Shown piece by piece: positions 33,150 through 43,660 of a DNA stretch of 64,000 nt. Position numbers and translations under genes: made by a program. The notes under the pieces are model-generated. The model did no database searches. It saw nothing but the letters and a program-made list of their open reading frames with translations, and was not told the DNA's origin. Origin of the DNA: Bacteroidales bacterium. Lineage in GTDB: Bacteria > Bacteroidota > Bacteroidia > Bacteroidales > JAADJA01. The stretch covers positions 113,700 through 177,699 of the forward strand of contig JAGQVE010000001.1 in NCBI GenBank assembly GCA_020438105.1, given 5' to 3'. Within the stretch, counting starts at the first letter, position 1, and the number at the start of each line of letters is the position of its first letter.

Positions 33150-35222
33150 ATGGCATTAACAAACTTACGAAATATCGGAATCGCTGCCCACATTGATGCG
33201 GGAAAAACAACTGTAACCGAGCGCTTGTTATTTTTCACCGGTGTAACCCGTAAAATGGGTGAGGTTCATGACGGACAAGCTACCATGGACTTTATGAAAC
33301 AGGAACAGGAACGTGGAATTACCATTGCTTCTGCTGCTATTTCAACAAGATGGAAAGATCACGCGATCAATATAATTGATACTCCGGGCCACGTGGATTT
33401 CACCATTGAGGTGGAGCGTTCATTGCGAGTTATCGACGGCGTTGTTGCGCTGTTTTGCGCGGTGAGCGGTGTTGAACCTCAATCAGAAACTGTGTGGAAC
33501 CAGGCCGACCGTTATCGTGTTCCGCGTATAGCATTCGTTAATAAAATGGACCGAACAGGTGCTGATTTTGACGATGTAATCAAACAAATGAACGAATACC
33601 TCGATGCCAATGCAGTTCCTTTTCAATTGCCAATTGGTGCCGAAGATGATTTTACAGGGATCATTGACGTAATTGAGCAAAAAGCTTACAATTTCAGTGA
33701 TACTGAAAGAATTGAAATTGAGATTCCTGAAGCTTATAAAGCCAAAGCACTGGAAGCAAAAAACAACCTCGTTGAGAAGATTGCAGATTACGATGATGAA
33801 CTAATGGAGCTTTACCTGGAAGAAAAGGAAGTTCCGGTAGATATGATCAAACGTATTGCACGTCGTGCAACCCATAAACTTTATATCACTCCGGTTTTTG
33901 TGGGTGCCGCTTACAAAAATAAAGGTGTTCAGTTGTTGCTGGATGCCGTGGTTGATTACCTTCCTTCTCCGGTTGATATCGGAGCAATAGTAGGTACGGA
34001 TATCGACGATCCTGAAAAATCACATACTCGTGGACCTTCAATTCACGATCCCTTTTCAGCACTTGCATTTAAACTGATCCATGATCCTTATGTAGGTCAA
34101 CAGACCTTTATTCGTATTTTTTCCGGACAGTTAAAAAGTGGCATGCAAATCTATAACTCCACCAAGGGAAAAATGGAGCGTATTGGCCGTATTATGAAAA
34201 TTCACGCGAAAGATCGTGAAGAAGTAAGCGAGGCAGGTCCTGGTGATATTGTTGCATTGATTGGAATGAAGCTCACCAAAACCGGAGATACCCTTTGTGA
34301 TCCGGATCATAAATTGTTCCTCGAATCAATCCATATTCCACCAACAGTAATTGAGCTGAAAGTGGGTCCTAAATCACGTAAAGAACAAGGAAAACTGGGT
34401 GAAGCTCTGGCCAAACTTGCCAATGAAGACCCTTCATTCAATGTTCGTTTCGATGACGAAACCGAAGAAACCATTGTTTCAGGAATGGGCGAATTGCACC
34501 TGGAAATCATCATGGACCGGATCAAAGAAGAATTCGGGGTTGAAGTGGAAATTGGTGAACCTTCTGTTGCATTCCGTGAAACCCTTACCAGGGAAGTGGA
34601 AAGTGATTACAAACACAGCAAACAAACAGGTGGTAAGGGTCAGTTTGCTCATACCGTAATGCGCATCGAACCTAACGAAGGAAATGGATATGAGTTTGTA
34701 GATGTGATCAAAGGTGGTGTTATTCCTGCTGAATATGTTGGTTCTGTTAATAAAGGTATCAAAAAGACCCTGGATAGAGGTGCGCTTGCAGGATTCCCCA
34801 TCGTGGATGTTAAAGTGGTACTTCACGACGGTAGCCACCACGCGGTTGACTCTTCCGATATGGCATTCCAGACTTGTGCGTCAATCTGTTTTAAAAACGG
34901 ATTCCTGAAAGGTGATCCGGTACTGCTTGAGCCTATGATGAAAATTGAGATCAACACACCGGATGATTATATCGGAAATGTTGTTGGCGATCTTAACAAA
35001 CGTCGTGGCAAAGTGGAATCAATGCGCCGTTTCCGTAAAGGGGCACAAAAACTGAATGGATTTGTTCCGTTGATGGAAATGTTTGGTTATGCAACTGCCT
35101 TAAGGAATATTTCCAGTGGTCGTGCCAATTATTCTATGGAATTTCACAAATATGCTCCCCTGCCAAAAGCGGTTCAGGAAGATGTGTTGAAGAAAATTGC
35201 GGAGAAAAAGAAAGAAGCATAA
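33150..35222 (+). CDS. fusA: Elongation factor G
   Basis: The 690-residue protein begins at [21 protein letters not shown]; an upstream in-frame start at 33087 overlaps the promoter region and is rejected. GTPase motifs are intact: AHIDAGKTT (G1), [11 protein letters not shown] (switch I), DTPGHVDF (G3) and [10 protein letters not shown] (G4). Domain [22 protein letters not shown] sequence (here [14 protein letters not shown]) and the C-terminal [20 protein letters not shown] are present. It catalyses translocation. It is not beside rpsL and rpsG, unlike the usual fusA, so it may be a second EF-G copy. A strong terminator follows. Confidence 0.95.
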   Translation: MALTNLRNIGIAAHIDAGKTTVTERLLFFTGVTRKMGEVHDGQATMDFMKQEQERGITIASAAISTRWKDHAINIIDTPGHVDFTIEVERSLRVIDGVVALFCAVSGVEPQSETVWNQADRYRVPRIAFVNKMDRTGADFDDVIKQMNEYLDANAVPFQLPIGAEDDFTGIIDVIEQKAYNFSDTERIEIEIPEAYKAKALEAKNNLVEKIADYDDELMELYLEEKEVPVDMIKRIARRATHKLYITPVFVGAAYKNKGVQLLLDAVVDYLPSPVDIGAIVGTDIDDPEKSHTRGPSIHDPFSALAFKLIHDPYVGQQTFIRIFSGQLKSGMQIYNSTKGKMERIGRIMKIHAKDREEVSEAGPGDIVALIGMKLTKTGDTLCDPDHKLFLESIHIPPTVIELKVGPKSRKEQGKLGEALAKLANEDPSFNVRFDDETEETIVSGMGELHLEIIMDRIKEEFGVEVEIGEPSVAFRETLTREVESDYKHSKQTGGKGQFAHTVMRIEPNEGNGYEFVDVIKGGVIPAEYVGSVNKGIKKTLDRGALAGFPIVDVKVVLHDGSHHAVDSSDMAFQTCASICFKNGFLKGDPVLLEPMMKIEINTPDDYIGNVVGDLNKRRGKVESMRRFRKGAQKLNGFVPLMEMFGYATALRNISSGRANYSMEFHKYAPLPKAVQEDVLKKIAEKKKEA

Positions 35223-35249
35223 CAATTGTAACTATCATACTATCATTCA

Positions 35250-35280
35250 ACCGGCAGTTTTGAATTGCCGGTTTTTTTTT
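35250..35280 (+). terminator. Intrinsic terminator after EF-G
   Basis: AACCGGCA (35250-35257) pairs with TGCCGGTT (35267-35274), with a T-run to 35280. It starts 28 bp after the EF-G stop. Confidence 0.93.
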
Positions 35281-35309
35281 ACATTTGATGGTCGAAATTC
35301 CGCCAAACT

Positions 35310-36569
35310 ATGACTATCAAAGGCTTTCTGCGTATTTTGGGACCCGGGTTATTATATGCCGGGGCAGCAGTGGGTGTTTCACATTTGGTTCAATCAACCC
35401 GGGCCGGTGCCAATTACGGATTTGAACTACTATGGATTCTGATCTTTGCCAATGCAATAAAATATCCCTTTTTCCAGTTCGGTCCGCGGTATGCTGCAGT
35501 AACTGGTGAAAACCTCATGCAAGGTTATCGCAAGATCGGGAACTGGGCCGTGATCATGTTTGCGATACTCACCATCGGGTCGATGTTTGCTGTGCAGGCG
35601 GCTGTAACAATTGTAACTGCCGGATTGGTGGGCAATGTATTTGGATTGGGACTGAACCCGGTAGCCATCAGTGCTATCATTTTATTGATCACCATGATTG
35701 CTCTGATGATAGGAAGGTATGCCGTACTTGACAAAATCATTAAGCTCGTGATCGTATTGCTTGCCATATCAACCATAACTGCCGTGATCCTCGCTATGGG
35801 AAGAGGTTACAATCCAAATCCTGAACATCTGAGGAATTTCAGATGGGGATTTTCACCGGATATTTTTTTCCTGATTGCTTTCATCGGCTGGATGCCTGCT
35901 CCCATCGACATTACCGTTTGGCACTCATTATGGACCAATGCAAAATTCAAATTAACAGGCGAAAAGCCCAGACTGAGAGATGTGTTGTTGGATTTCAATT
36001 TTGGATACATCGGTACCGCTTTTCTGGCGGTTTGTTTCCTGGCTCTGGGAGCGTTTATTCTTTATGGGTCAGGTGATGAGCTTTCGCCAAAAGGAGGAGT
36101 TTTTGCCGGTCAACTCATTAAAATGTACACTGATAGCATTGGGAGCTGGGCATATGTACTGATAGCAATTGCAGCTATTACAACCATGTTTTCCACCACC
36201 ATGACCTGCCTTGATGCTTTCCCAAGAGTGATGAAACCACTCAGGTTAATTTTGTTCCCAAAAATGAGTTCGTTTTCATCAAAACTGGATATTGAGTCGT
36301 GGATCTGGCTTTTTATTACTGCCTCTGGAGCCCTTATCATTATGTGGAAACTGGCCGATACCATGCAAACCATGGTGAACATTGCAACAACGCTTTCGTT
36401 TGTTACCGCTCCTTTGCTGGCAATATTGAATTATAAAGTGGTTACAGGAAAACATATGCCACCTGAAGGCAGACCCCAACAATGGCTTAGAATTTACTCC
36501 TGGATCGGAATTGTTTTCTTAAGTGGATTCACCCTCTTTTACATTGTGTATTCTTTAACACAAAAGTAA
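35310..36569 (+). CDS. NRAMP-like transporter lacking the canonical metal motifs
   Basis: The 419-residue protein has about eleven hydrophobic helices. The start GFLRILGPGLLYAGAAVGVSHLVQSTRAGANYGFELLW aligns with NRAMP TM1. In NRAMP, TM1 carries DPGN; here the equivalent stretch is GAAVGVSHLVQ. In TM6 the usual MPH is replaced by MPAP in GWMPAPIDITVW. The fold is therefore NRAMP-like but the metal site is not the standard one, so substrate and even transport are uncertain. It follows the EF-G terminator and is convergent with the VWA gene. Confidence 0.82.
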   Translation: MTIKGFLRILGPGLLYAGAAVGVSHLVQSTRAGANYGFELLWILIFANAIKYPFFQFGPRYAAVTGENLMQGYRKIGNWAVIMFAILTIGSMFAVQAAVTIVTAGLVGNVFGLGLNPVAISAIILLITMIALMIGRYAVLDKIIKLVIVLLAISTITAVILAMGRGYNPNPEHLRNFRWGFSPDIFFLIAFIGWMPAPIDITVWHSLWTNAKFKLTGEKPRLRDVLLDFNFGYIGTAFLAVCFLALGAFILYGSGDELSPKGGVFAGQLIKMYTDSIGSWAYVLIAIAAITTMFSTTMTCLDAFPRVMKPLRLILFPKMSSFSSKLDIESWIWLFITASGALIIMWKLADTMQTMVNIATTLSFVTAPLLAILNYKVVTGKHMPPEGRPQQWLRIYSWIGIVFLSGFTLFYIVYSLTQK

Positions 36570-36582
36570 AAGCAAGGTAAAT

Positions 36583-38016
36583 TTATCTGTATAACCTAAC
36601 GTTCACCGACTTACCGGATTCAACGTCAAATTTCTTTTCAACCGTGTAAATTGATTTATTGGAATATTTGGGTCTGTAAATCACCCTATACCTTCCCGGC
36701 TGAAGAACAATGGTTTCGCGCTCCAGCGAATTATCTTTAAAGTTATAAACCAGTTGCAATTCATTATTCTCCTCCAGATAAATTCCACCGTAACCGGCTG
36801 CTTTTTTCTCAATCACAGCTATTCCCGGCATTGGGATTTCAATGGTGGTAGTGTGGCTTTGTTTAATTTCCACATCATCAATATAAATTCGGGGAAGGGT
36901 CAATACCTCAAGGTCATAAACTCCGGTAATGTAATTTTCAGTTTGGCCAAAATTCTGCACATTCAATGTTTCCTTTTTCCCATTTTGCCTTACGATACAT
37001 TTCAAATCCCGAACGGTTTTATCCCTGCTTTCCAGTTTAAGATCAAGTGTGCCCTGCGGTACTTTTATACCAATGGTAGTATGTTTTCCGGCAGTAAGGG
37101 TTATTTTTTCAGCAGAGCGTGGAGGAATAGTATGAACCACAATATTATAAGTCAAAAGGGGGTCAATTACCAGTGTATCGGGCACTCCTTTATTATTTAA
37201 AGTATGAACAAAATTGTAATGCGCCAATCCAGAAAAATCGTCATAAAAAGTCATGGCGACATTGGTTTCAGTGGGTTTATCATATTCATCCAGCAAATTC
37301 ACCTGGGCAGTAGTGCTATTAAGTGCCTGGGATATTACCACATTGAGTGCCTTGCTGAAATCCTCTTCGCTTGAGGCATCAAAATAAGTTCCCACGCAAT
37401 CAAAAGCCTCCTGGAAATTTTTGCCAATACCAATGATAAAGGGCTTTAATACCACCCCTTTCTTCTGAAGGGCAGAGGATACAGCACATGGATCCCCATC
37501 ACATTCTTCAAGGCCATCAGTGATCAATACGATTATATTCCTGCAATTGTCACAATCAGGGAAGTCAGTACCTGCCTGCTCAAGCGCATATGCAATGGGT
37601 GTGGTTCCTTTGGGAGATAATGTCCGGAGTTTGTATTTAATCTGCTTGATATTGTCTTCACCACCAAAGGGAACAATCAGCTTGGTGTCATTACAAACCT
37701 GCGGTGGAAACCGGTACTGATGGCCATAAACACGCAAGCCCAATTCAATATTATCAACGGTTTCAAGACTGTCGAGCAAATTCGTTAACAATTTGCGGGC
37801 AATATTGATTTTCATATCACTTTGCCACCGGCCATACATACTTTGCGAGGCATCCATCACAAAAAGGATACGGGTAAGTGGGGGTGGTTTCTCTTCTTCC
37901 AGCATTTGCGCCGAAAGTGTTGAAAATAAAAGCAAAATTGCAAGTCCTGATAAAGTAATTTTAATTTTCAAAAGATGAATTTTATGTTGAAACAAATGGA
38001 TTGATTTAACGTTCAC
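36583..38016 (-). CDS. Secreted von Willebrand factor A-domain protein
   Basis: The 477-residue protein has a signal peptide (ITLSGLAILLLFSTLSAQ); a TTG start a few codons later is possible. The VWA domain opens with RILFVMDASQSMYGRW, so the MIDAS D-x-S-x-S motif is intact. PKGTTPIAYALEQAG, NIIVLITDGLEECDGDPC and further MIDAS residues follow. The C-terminal half is made of beta-rich segments (about 240-477) without a clear T9SS motif. The protein probably binds a partner through a metal ion in the periplasm or on the surface. It is divergent from the GH3 gene. Confidence 0.85.
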   Translation of the reverse strand: MNVKSIHLFQHKIHLLKIKITLSGLAILLLFSTLSAQMLEEEKPPPLTRILFVMDASQSMYGRWQSDMKINIARKLLTNLLDSLETVDNIELGLRVYGHQYRFPPQVCNDTKLIVPFGGEDNIKQIKYKLRTLSPKGTTPIAYALEQAGTDFPDCDNCRNIIVLITDGLEECDGDPCAVSSALQKKGVVLKPFIIGIGKNFQEAFDCVGTYFDASSEEDFSKALNVVISQALNSTTAQVNLLDEYDKPTETNVAMTFYDDFSGLAHYNFVHTLNNKGVPDTLVIDPLLTYNIVVHTIPPRSAEKITLTAGKHTTIGIKVPQGTLDLKLESRDKTVRDLKCIVRQNGKKETLNVQNFGQTENYITGVYDLEVLTLPRIYIDDVEIKQSHTTTIEIPMPGIAVIEKKAAGYGGIYLEENNELQLVYNFKDNSLERETIVLQPGRYRVIYRPKYSNKSIYTVEKKFDVESGKSVNVRLYR

Positions 38017-38179
38017 AATCTGTCACTAGTATACAAAATCAGGTCAAATTTAGGAGTTTTGCGGCGAAGGGCAATTTTTATTGATAAAATATTTGAACAC
38101 GACCATGTTAGGAAAAATCCCGAATACCTGAGAAGAGGCTGCGAAGTTCATCTAATTTAGCATGTTGATTTTTTAATTC

Positions 38180-41100
38180 ATGAAGAAGGTTTTTTGCAAA
38201 ATATATCATGTTTTGATCCTTATTTTGCCGGCAATAAATTTGCTGGCTGCTAATCCTGATTCAACTAAAACCCTGGTTCCCGACCGGGAAGTTTGGGTTG
38301 ATTCAGTGATGAAATCACTGTCGCAGGAGGAAAAGATAGCTCAATTATTAATGATCAGAACCTATTCCAACAAGGATCAGGATTATTATAAAAATACCGA
38401 GGCCATCATTCGTAAATACAACATTGGAGGATTGTGCTTCTTCCAGGGAGGGCCCCGGCGGCAGGCTTCTCTCACCGCGCGTTACCAGCAAATTGCCAAA
38501 ACGCCACTACTTATTTCATTGGATGCGGAATGGGGCCTTGGGATGCGCCTCGACAGCACCCGCTCCTACCCTTTCCAAATGACTTTAGGCTCAATCAATG
38601 ACGATACCCTGATCTACAATATGGGAAGGCAGGTTGCAAAACAATTGAAAAGCATTGGAACACACATCAATTTTGCTCCGGTAGTAGATGTAAACAACAA
38701 TCCGGCTAACCCTGTGATTAACAGCCGGTCATTTGGCTCGGACCCGGAAAGGGTTGCCAACAAAGGCATTGCATACATGAAAGGGCTGCAGGATGGCGGC
38801 ATAATTGCCACGGCCAAACATTTCCCGGGCCACGGCGACACCGATTCGGATTCGCATTACACACTTCCGGTTATCAATCATTCCCGCGAAAGACTTGACT
38901 CCATTGAATTTTATCCTTTCAAAAGGCTTATAGCTGAAGGGCTGGATGCAACCATGGTTGCCCATCTTTACATTCCTGCACTTGATTCAACGGCAAATAC
39001 ACCAACCACCCTTTCGGAGAAAGTTGTCAATGAGCTATTAAAAAACGAACTCGGATTTAAAGGACTGGTTGTAACCGATGCGCTGGATATGAAAGGGGTT
39101 ACTTCGGGGCACCAACCCGGCGAAATTGAAGTTAAAGCATTTTTAGCAGGAAACGATATTCTTTTACTCCCCCAGGACGTTGGTGCCGCAGTTTCGGCCA
39201 TTTCAAAAGCCATTCAGGATAGCCTGATCAGCGAAAGTGAGCTCAATGATCGTTGCAAAAAAATCATTGAAGCAAAGTACAATGCTGGTCTTTATCTCCC
39301 TGTTCAAATTTCAATGGACACCATTCAGCGGGTTCTGTATTCCCATGAAAATGAATTGCTGGAACAGCAGCTGTACGAAGCAGCTGTTACTGTATTAAGG
39401 AATGAGGATGCATTGATCCCACTCCGTAAACTTGACACACTCAAAATTGCAGTGGTTTCAGCCGGAGCACCTGAAATCACAGATTTCCAGGAAATGTTAT
39501 CCAATTACACCCACGTTGAAAAATTTAATATTCTCTCTGCCTCTTCACCGCAACAACGGGAACTTTTACTTGAAAAACTTAAAGACTTTAACCTGGTGAT
39601 CGTTGGGATTCACGGGACAAATATTTATCCCACAAAAAAATTCGGAATATCAGAACAAACGCTTCAGCTCGTTAATAAAATAGCTGATTCAAACAAAACG
39701 ATCCTTACGGTTTTTGCAAGTCCTTATAGCCTAAACCTGATCGATTCACTGGATCGATTTGACGGTCTTATACTTGCCCATCAGGATGTAAAAGCAGCAC
39801 AAACTACTGCCGCACAGATCATCATGGGAAGCATTCCTGCTTCTGGTGTGCTTCCGGTTTCTTTGAATAAAGGGTTTCATGCAGGTTCAGGAATTAAAAC
39901 AGAATTCATCAACCGGTTAAAATATACCATCCCTGAAGAGGTTAAAATCAACCGGGAAGATTTGCAGGCAATTGATACCATTGTGTTTCAAAATATTCGC
40001 AACAAGGCCATTCCCGGTTGCCAGGTGCTGGTGGCAGTGGATGGCAAGGTAATTTATCATAAGGCTTTTGGTTATCATACTTATAAAAAGGGAGATTTTG
40101 TAAAAACCACCGATCTTTATGACCTGGCAAGTATAACCAAGGTGGCGGCCACAACCATCAGTGTGATGAAACTATATGACAATCGCAAACTGGATATTGA
40201 TCAAAAGTTGGTAAATTATCTGCCTTATCTTGGTGAAACTAACAAGGAAAATATTGTGATCAGGGAACTGATGGCACATCAGGCGCAATTAAAACCATGG
40301 ATTCCGTTTTACATTAATACGCTTAGCAATGGCAAGCCTGATAAAAAGTTATATACCACTCTGCCCGATGATAATCATACTTTGAAAGTTACGGCCGGCC
40401 TGTATTTGGATAGGAATTACAAATATGTTATGATCGATACGATCATTGGTTCCGAATTGCGTAAAAAACGGGAATACAAATACAGTGATCTGGGTTTTAT
40501 TTTGCTAAACGAAACCATCGAAAATCTTACGAACAAGCCACTCGACAGGTATGCCAATGATAACTTTTACAAACCTTTGGGATTTCAATATACGTGTTTT
40601 AATCCCTTAAATTCACATAAGCTGAATACGATAGTACCAACGGAAGAAGACAATTATTTCAGAAATCAACTGATCCATGGTTATGTGCATGATCCGGCTG
40701 CTGCCATGATGGGCGGTGTATCAGGTCATGCCGGGTTGTTTTCAAATGCCAATGAGCTGGCCATTCTGATGCAGATGTTACTTCAGGGCGGATACTACGG
40801 CGGTGAGCAATATTTGCGCGAAAGTACGGTGTTGCAATTCACCAAACAGCAATTTCCATTAAATGAAAATCGCAGAGGAATTGGGTTTGACAAACCTGAA
40901 CCCGGGGATCGGAAACTAGGGCCTACTTGCGAAAGTGCATCTCTTGAAAGTTTTGGCCATACCGGGTTTACAGGAACCTATGCATGGGTTGATCCGAAGT
41001 ATAATATGGTTTTTATTTTTCTTTCAAACCGGGTAAATCCAACGGCAGCAAATACCAAATTGATCAAAAATAACACCCGAACCAAAATTCAGCAGGTAAT

Positions 41101-41188
41101 TTACGATGCGCTGAAAAAATCAAGGAACTTTAACAAACCATCTGAAGAGATCGGACAATTAAAAACTCCCAATCCATTCAGTCATTAA
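38180..41188 (+). CDS. GH3 glycosidase-beta-lactamase fusion
   Basis: The 1002-residue exported protein joins two enzymes. The N-terminal half is GH3 of the NagZ type, with K213-H-F-P-G-H-G-D-T-D-S-D-S-H carrying the catalytic His/Asp loop and VVTDALDMKGV as the nucleophile region. A GH3 C-terminal domain follows. The C-terminal 400 residues are a serine beta-lactamase/DD-peptidase fold with S651-I-T-K654, YSD in KYSDLGFIL, and HTGFTGT. Together they would remove beta-linked GlcNAc and cleave or bind peptide or ester bonds, probably in cell-wall or muropeptide recycling outside the cytoplasm. The signal peptide spans about residues 1-23. This fusion is common in Bacteroidota. Confidence 0.9.
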   Translation: MKKVFCKIYHVLILILPAINLLAANPDSTKTLVPDREVWVDSVMKSLSQEEKIAQLLMIRTYSNKDQDYYKNTEAIIRKYNIGGLCFFQGGPRRQASLTARYQQIAKTPLLISLDAEWGLGMRLDSTRSYPFQMTLGSINDDTLIYNMGRQVAKQLKSIGTHINFAPVVDVNNNPANPVINSRSFGSDPERVANKGIAYMKGLQDGGIIATAKHFPGHGDTDSDSHYTLPVINHSRERLDSIEFYPFKRLIAEGLDATMVAHLYIPALDSTANTPTTLSEKVVNELLKNELGFKGLVVTDALDMKGVTSGHQPGEIEVKAFLAGNDILLLPQDVGAAVSAISKAIQDSLISESELNDRCKKIIEAKYNAGLYLPVQISMDTIQRVLYSHENELLEQQLYEAAVTVLRNEDALIPLRKLDTLKIAVVSAGAPEITDFQEMLSNYTHVEKFNILSASSPQQRELLLEKLKDFNLVIVGIHGTNIYPTKKFGISEQTLQLVNKIADSNKTILTVFASPYSLNLIDSLDRFDGLILAHQDVKAAQTTAAQIIMGSIPASGVLPVSLNKGFHAGSGIKTEFINRLKYTIPEEVKINREDLQAIDTIVFQNIRNKAIPGCQVLVAVDGKVIYHKAFGYHTYKKGDFVKTTDLYDLASITKVAATTISVMKLYDNRKLDIDQKLVNYLPYLGETNKENIVIRELMAHQAQLKPWIPFYINTLSNGKPDKKLYTTLPDDNHTLKVTAGLYLDRNYKYVMIDTIIGSELRKKREYKYSDLGFILLNETIENLTNKPLDRYANDNFYKPLGFQYTCFNPLNSHKLNTIVPTEEDNYFRNQLIHGYVHDPAAAMMGGVSGHAGLFSNANELAILMQMLLQGGYYGGEQYLRESTVLQFTKQQFPLNENRRGIGFDKPEPGDRKLGPTCESASLESFGHTGFTGTYAWVDPKYNMVFIFLSNRVNPTAANTKLIKNNTRTKIQQVIYDALKKSRNFNKPSEEIGQLKTPNPFSH

Positions 41189-42660
41189 TCCAGTATCTCC
41201 CTGATATCATTCACCCTTATTCCATCCTTAAAGCCAACCACGAACGCACCTTTAATTCCCATACCTTTCAGTTTATTCCTGATTTTGGCAGCATCGCTGT
41301 ATGTATCAAAATTTCCAACGGTATAAAGGTAAAGTCCTTCACTAAATTCTTTGTACACATTTTCCTCAATATCAAACATTGCCTGAATGGTTTCTGCGGT
41401 AAAGGAACCATCATTCGATGCCAGCACCTGCACACTGAAAGCTTTTGCAAAAGCCGGACGTTTGTATTCATCAATAAGATCATCCGGATCGGATTGTTCT
41501 GCCTCGCCTATTAACTCATGCAAATTTATACGCTCATCACCCCGGTAAGCCACAACAAAGGCGTCCTTCACCCCATAGCGGGTTACCAGAATATTACGGT
41601 ATTCTTTTGCTTTCCAGTATTTAATGAATCCTCCTGCCGAATAGCGGTACCATCCTCCACCTTCATTCACTTTAAGGTCACCGGGCAAGTTTTTATCCTT
41701 TTGAACCTTTTGCGGATCCAATGCTATTTTGGAAGCAGCAATTTGCACCCTGAATTCTACATCGGGCCATGGAGATTCATAAATCCCCGTATTTTCCTCA
41801 GCTTTAATTAACTTTTCATCAATGGTAAGTTCGGGCTCCTGAACCGGCTCCGGCTCTTTGGGAGGTTCTTCTACGACTGGCTCCTCAACGGGTGCAGGCA
41901 CAACTTCTGGTTCCTCATAAGCGATTACCTCTGGCGGCATTTCAGGTATTGCTTTCTCAGTACGAACAAAATGATAGGTTACTGAGGCAAAAAAGTACCC
42001 ATAAAAATCATAACCAAAACCACCTACATTGGCGTCGAGCAAATCGGAGTTAACCGGCCTCATGGTACCCTCAAGCGCAAATGTGAACTTCGGGCTGATG
42101 TTGTAATCAATTCCCAAACCCATAGGGATCACTGTTTCGGTGGTTCTTTCAGAAAAACCGCCACCCTCTTCAATGCCATTGCTTGCTATAACCTCATTGG
42201 TACTTTTATCCATCAGTTCTGTTTGCCAGTGAGTAAACCCAATACCGGCCATAGCATAAACAGTGAGCTTTCGATCTTTAATATTTCCAAAAAGATTTAT
42301 CAGGTCTGCTTTTAAATTTATACTGGTCTCAACGAGGTCTCCTTCAAACCAAATATTATCTTTCCTTTTTGTTCCGGATAATTCTCCGTACATTAACTGA
42401 CCGCGCAATGTAAATACCGAGCTTAGTTTTTTCTCCAGCATAGCAGTATAGCCAAACCGCCATTCATTATTGTTTTCAAAAACCTTATAAACCCGATAGT
42501 TTTCGGTATCGCCATAAAAAAGGCTGGGTCCCCACCCGGCAGTTAAACCCCAACCCTTCCAGAATTTGGATTGTTTTTCCTGTGCATGGATATTATTGAA
42601 AAGAATAAATAAAGAGATAATCAGCAGCAAACGCCTGCTGATAACAACCTGAGTTTTCAT
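41185..42660 (-). CDS. Outer-membrane barrel protein with two SPOR-like repeats
   Basis: From the ATG at 42660 the protein has 491 residues; the longer frame from 42699 lacks a good signal. After the signal peptide comes a barrel of OmpW/opacity type (about 30-225, including GLTAGWGPSLFYGD, AMAGIGFTHW, FTFALEGTMRP and YGYFFASVTYHF). A Pro/Glu linker (about 235-265) and two SPOR-like units follow: FRVQIAASKIALDPQKV...AFVVAYRGDERI and FSVQVLASNDG...KGAFVVGFKDGIRV. SPOR domains bind denuded glycan strands. The barrel would sit in the outer membrane and the SPOR parts in the periplasm, tying the membrane to the wall. Its stop overlaps the convergent GH3 gene by four bases. Confidence 0.85.
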   Translation of the reverse strand: MKTQVVISRRLLLIISLFILFNNIHAQEKQSKFWKGWGLTAGWGPSLFYGDTENYRVYKVFENNNEWRFGYTAMLEKKLSSVFTLRGQLMYGELSGTKRKDNIWFEGDLVETSINLKADLINLFGNIKDRKLTVYAMAGIGFTHWQTELMDKSTNEVIASNGIEEGGGFSERTTETVIPMGLGIDYNISPKFTFALEGTMRPVNSDLLDANVGGFGYDFYGYFFASVTYHFVRTEKAIPEMPPEVIAYEEPEVVPAPVEEPVVEEPPKEPEPVQEPELTIDEKLIKAEENTGIYESPWPDVEFRVQIAASKIALDPQKVQKDKNLPGDLKVNEGGGWYRYSAGGFIKYWKAKEYRNILVTRYGVKDAFVVAYRGDERINLHELIGEAEQSDPDDLIDEYKRPAFAKAFSVQVLASNDGSFTAETIQAMFDIEENVYKEFSEGLYLYTVGNFDTYSDAAKIRNKLKGMGIKGAFVVGFKDGIRVNDIREILD

Positions 42661-42834
42661 AAGCATAAATTTGAGGTAAAACAAAAATAGGTATATCATT
42701 GAATAAGGACAATAAAAAACGTTTAAATATTTAAAGATGAAATTAACTACTTATGAACATAATAAAGCAGATTTAGTAATTTTGCCGGCGGAAAACTACA
42801 TTTTTTATATTGAACATCTAAATTACTACTCATC

Positions 42835-43656
42835 ATGGGGAAATATGGAAAATCTGTCTTGATCTGGATTTTTGCTGTTGTTTTTACAGGCTTAACTGCA
42901 TACTATCAAAGGACGACCGGCCCAACCTACCCGGTTAGAGGAAGCCTTGAAATTGACGGACAAAAAGTAAAATACAGGCTCGTTAGATCAGAGGAAAGCA
43001 TTTCACCCGCAGAGGTTATTGTGAAAAACGCACCTGCCGGTCTGGAAGGAGTGGTTAAGTTTAAACGATACAATATTGATGAGCCCTGGACAATAGTAAA
43101 CTTTTCACCATCTGAGGAGAATCTTTCGGCATGGTTACCCAAACAACCACCTGCAGGCAAACTTGAGTATTTTGCAGAGCTTACATATAAAGGTGTTACT
43201 TACAAATTAAATGAGGATCCGGTGGTAATTCGTTTTACAGGTCCGGTTCCTATCTATATCCTGGCCCCTCACGTATTTTTCATGTTCCTCGCCATGTTGT
43301 TCTCGGCGCGAACAGGTATTGAAGCAGTGCTGAAACGGAAGAAAACCAAGGTGCTTGCTTTTTACACAACCCTGTTCTTTTTTATTGGAGGAATGATACT
43401 TGGCCCGATTGTTCAAAAATATGCATTTGATGCATACTGGACCGGATGGCCTTTCGGACATGATTTAACTGACAATAAAACCCTGGTGGCTTTTGTAGCC
43501 TGGCTGGTGGCTTACCTCAGGTTAAGAAAAAATGAAAATAACCGGGGTTGGGCAATTGCAGCCGCTATTATTTTATTGCTTGTTTATATGATCCCGCATA
43601 GTATGTTTGGATCGGAGCTTGATTATTCAACAGGCGATATTAATACGGGCAATTGA
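42835..43656 (+). CDS. Membrane protein with Ig-like periplasmic domain, unknown
   Basis: The 273-residue protein has one N-terminal helix (SVLIWIFAVVFTGLTAYY), a periplasmic beta-sandwich (about 30-125, PVRGSLEIDGQKVKYRLVRSEES... GKLEYFAELTYKGVTYKL), then four more helices (PHVFFMFLAMLF, VLAFYTTLFFFIGGMILG, LVAFVAWLVAYL, GWAIAAAIILLLVYMI). No family is recognised. The -7 box TAATTTTG at 42777-42784 is a likely promoter. The rhomboid gene follows 4 bp after it, suggesting a shared transcript. Confidence 0.75.
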   Translation: MGKYGKSVLIWIFAVVFTGLTAYYQRTTGPTYPVRGSLEIDGQKVKYRLVRSEESISPAEVIVKNAPAGLEGVVKFKRYNIDEPWTIVNFSPSEENLSAWLPKQPPAGKLEYFAELTYKGVTYKLNEDPVVIRFTGPVPIYILAPHVFFMFLAMLFSARTGIEAVLKRKKTKVLAFYTTLFFFIGGMILGPIVQKYAFDAYWTGWPFGHDLTDNKTLVAFVAWLVAYLRLRKNENNRGWAIAAAIILLLVYMIPHSMFGSELDYSTGDINTGN

Positions 43657-43660
43657 GATC

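Noticed and set aside
33150..35222. EF-G paralogue lacking GTPase activity
   Set aside because: All GTPase motifs are intact, so this copy should hydrolyse GTP.
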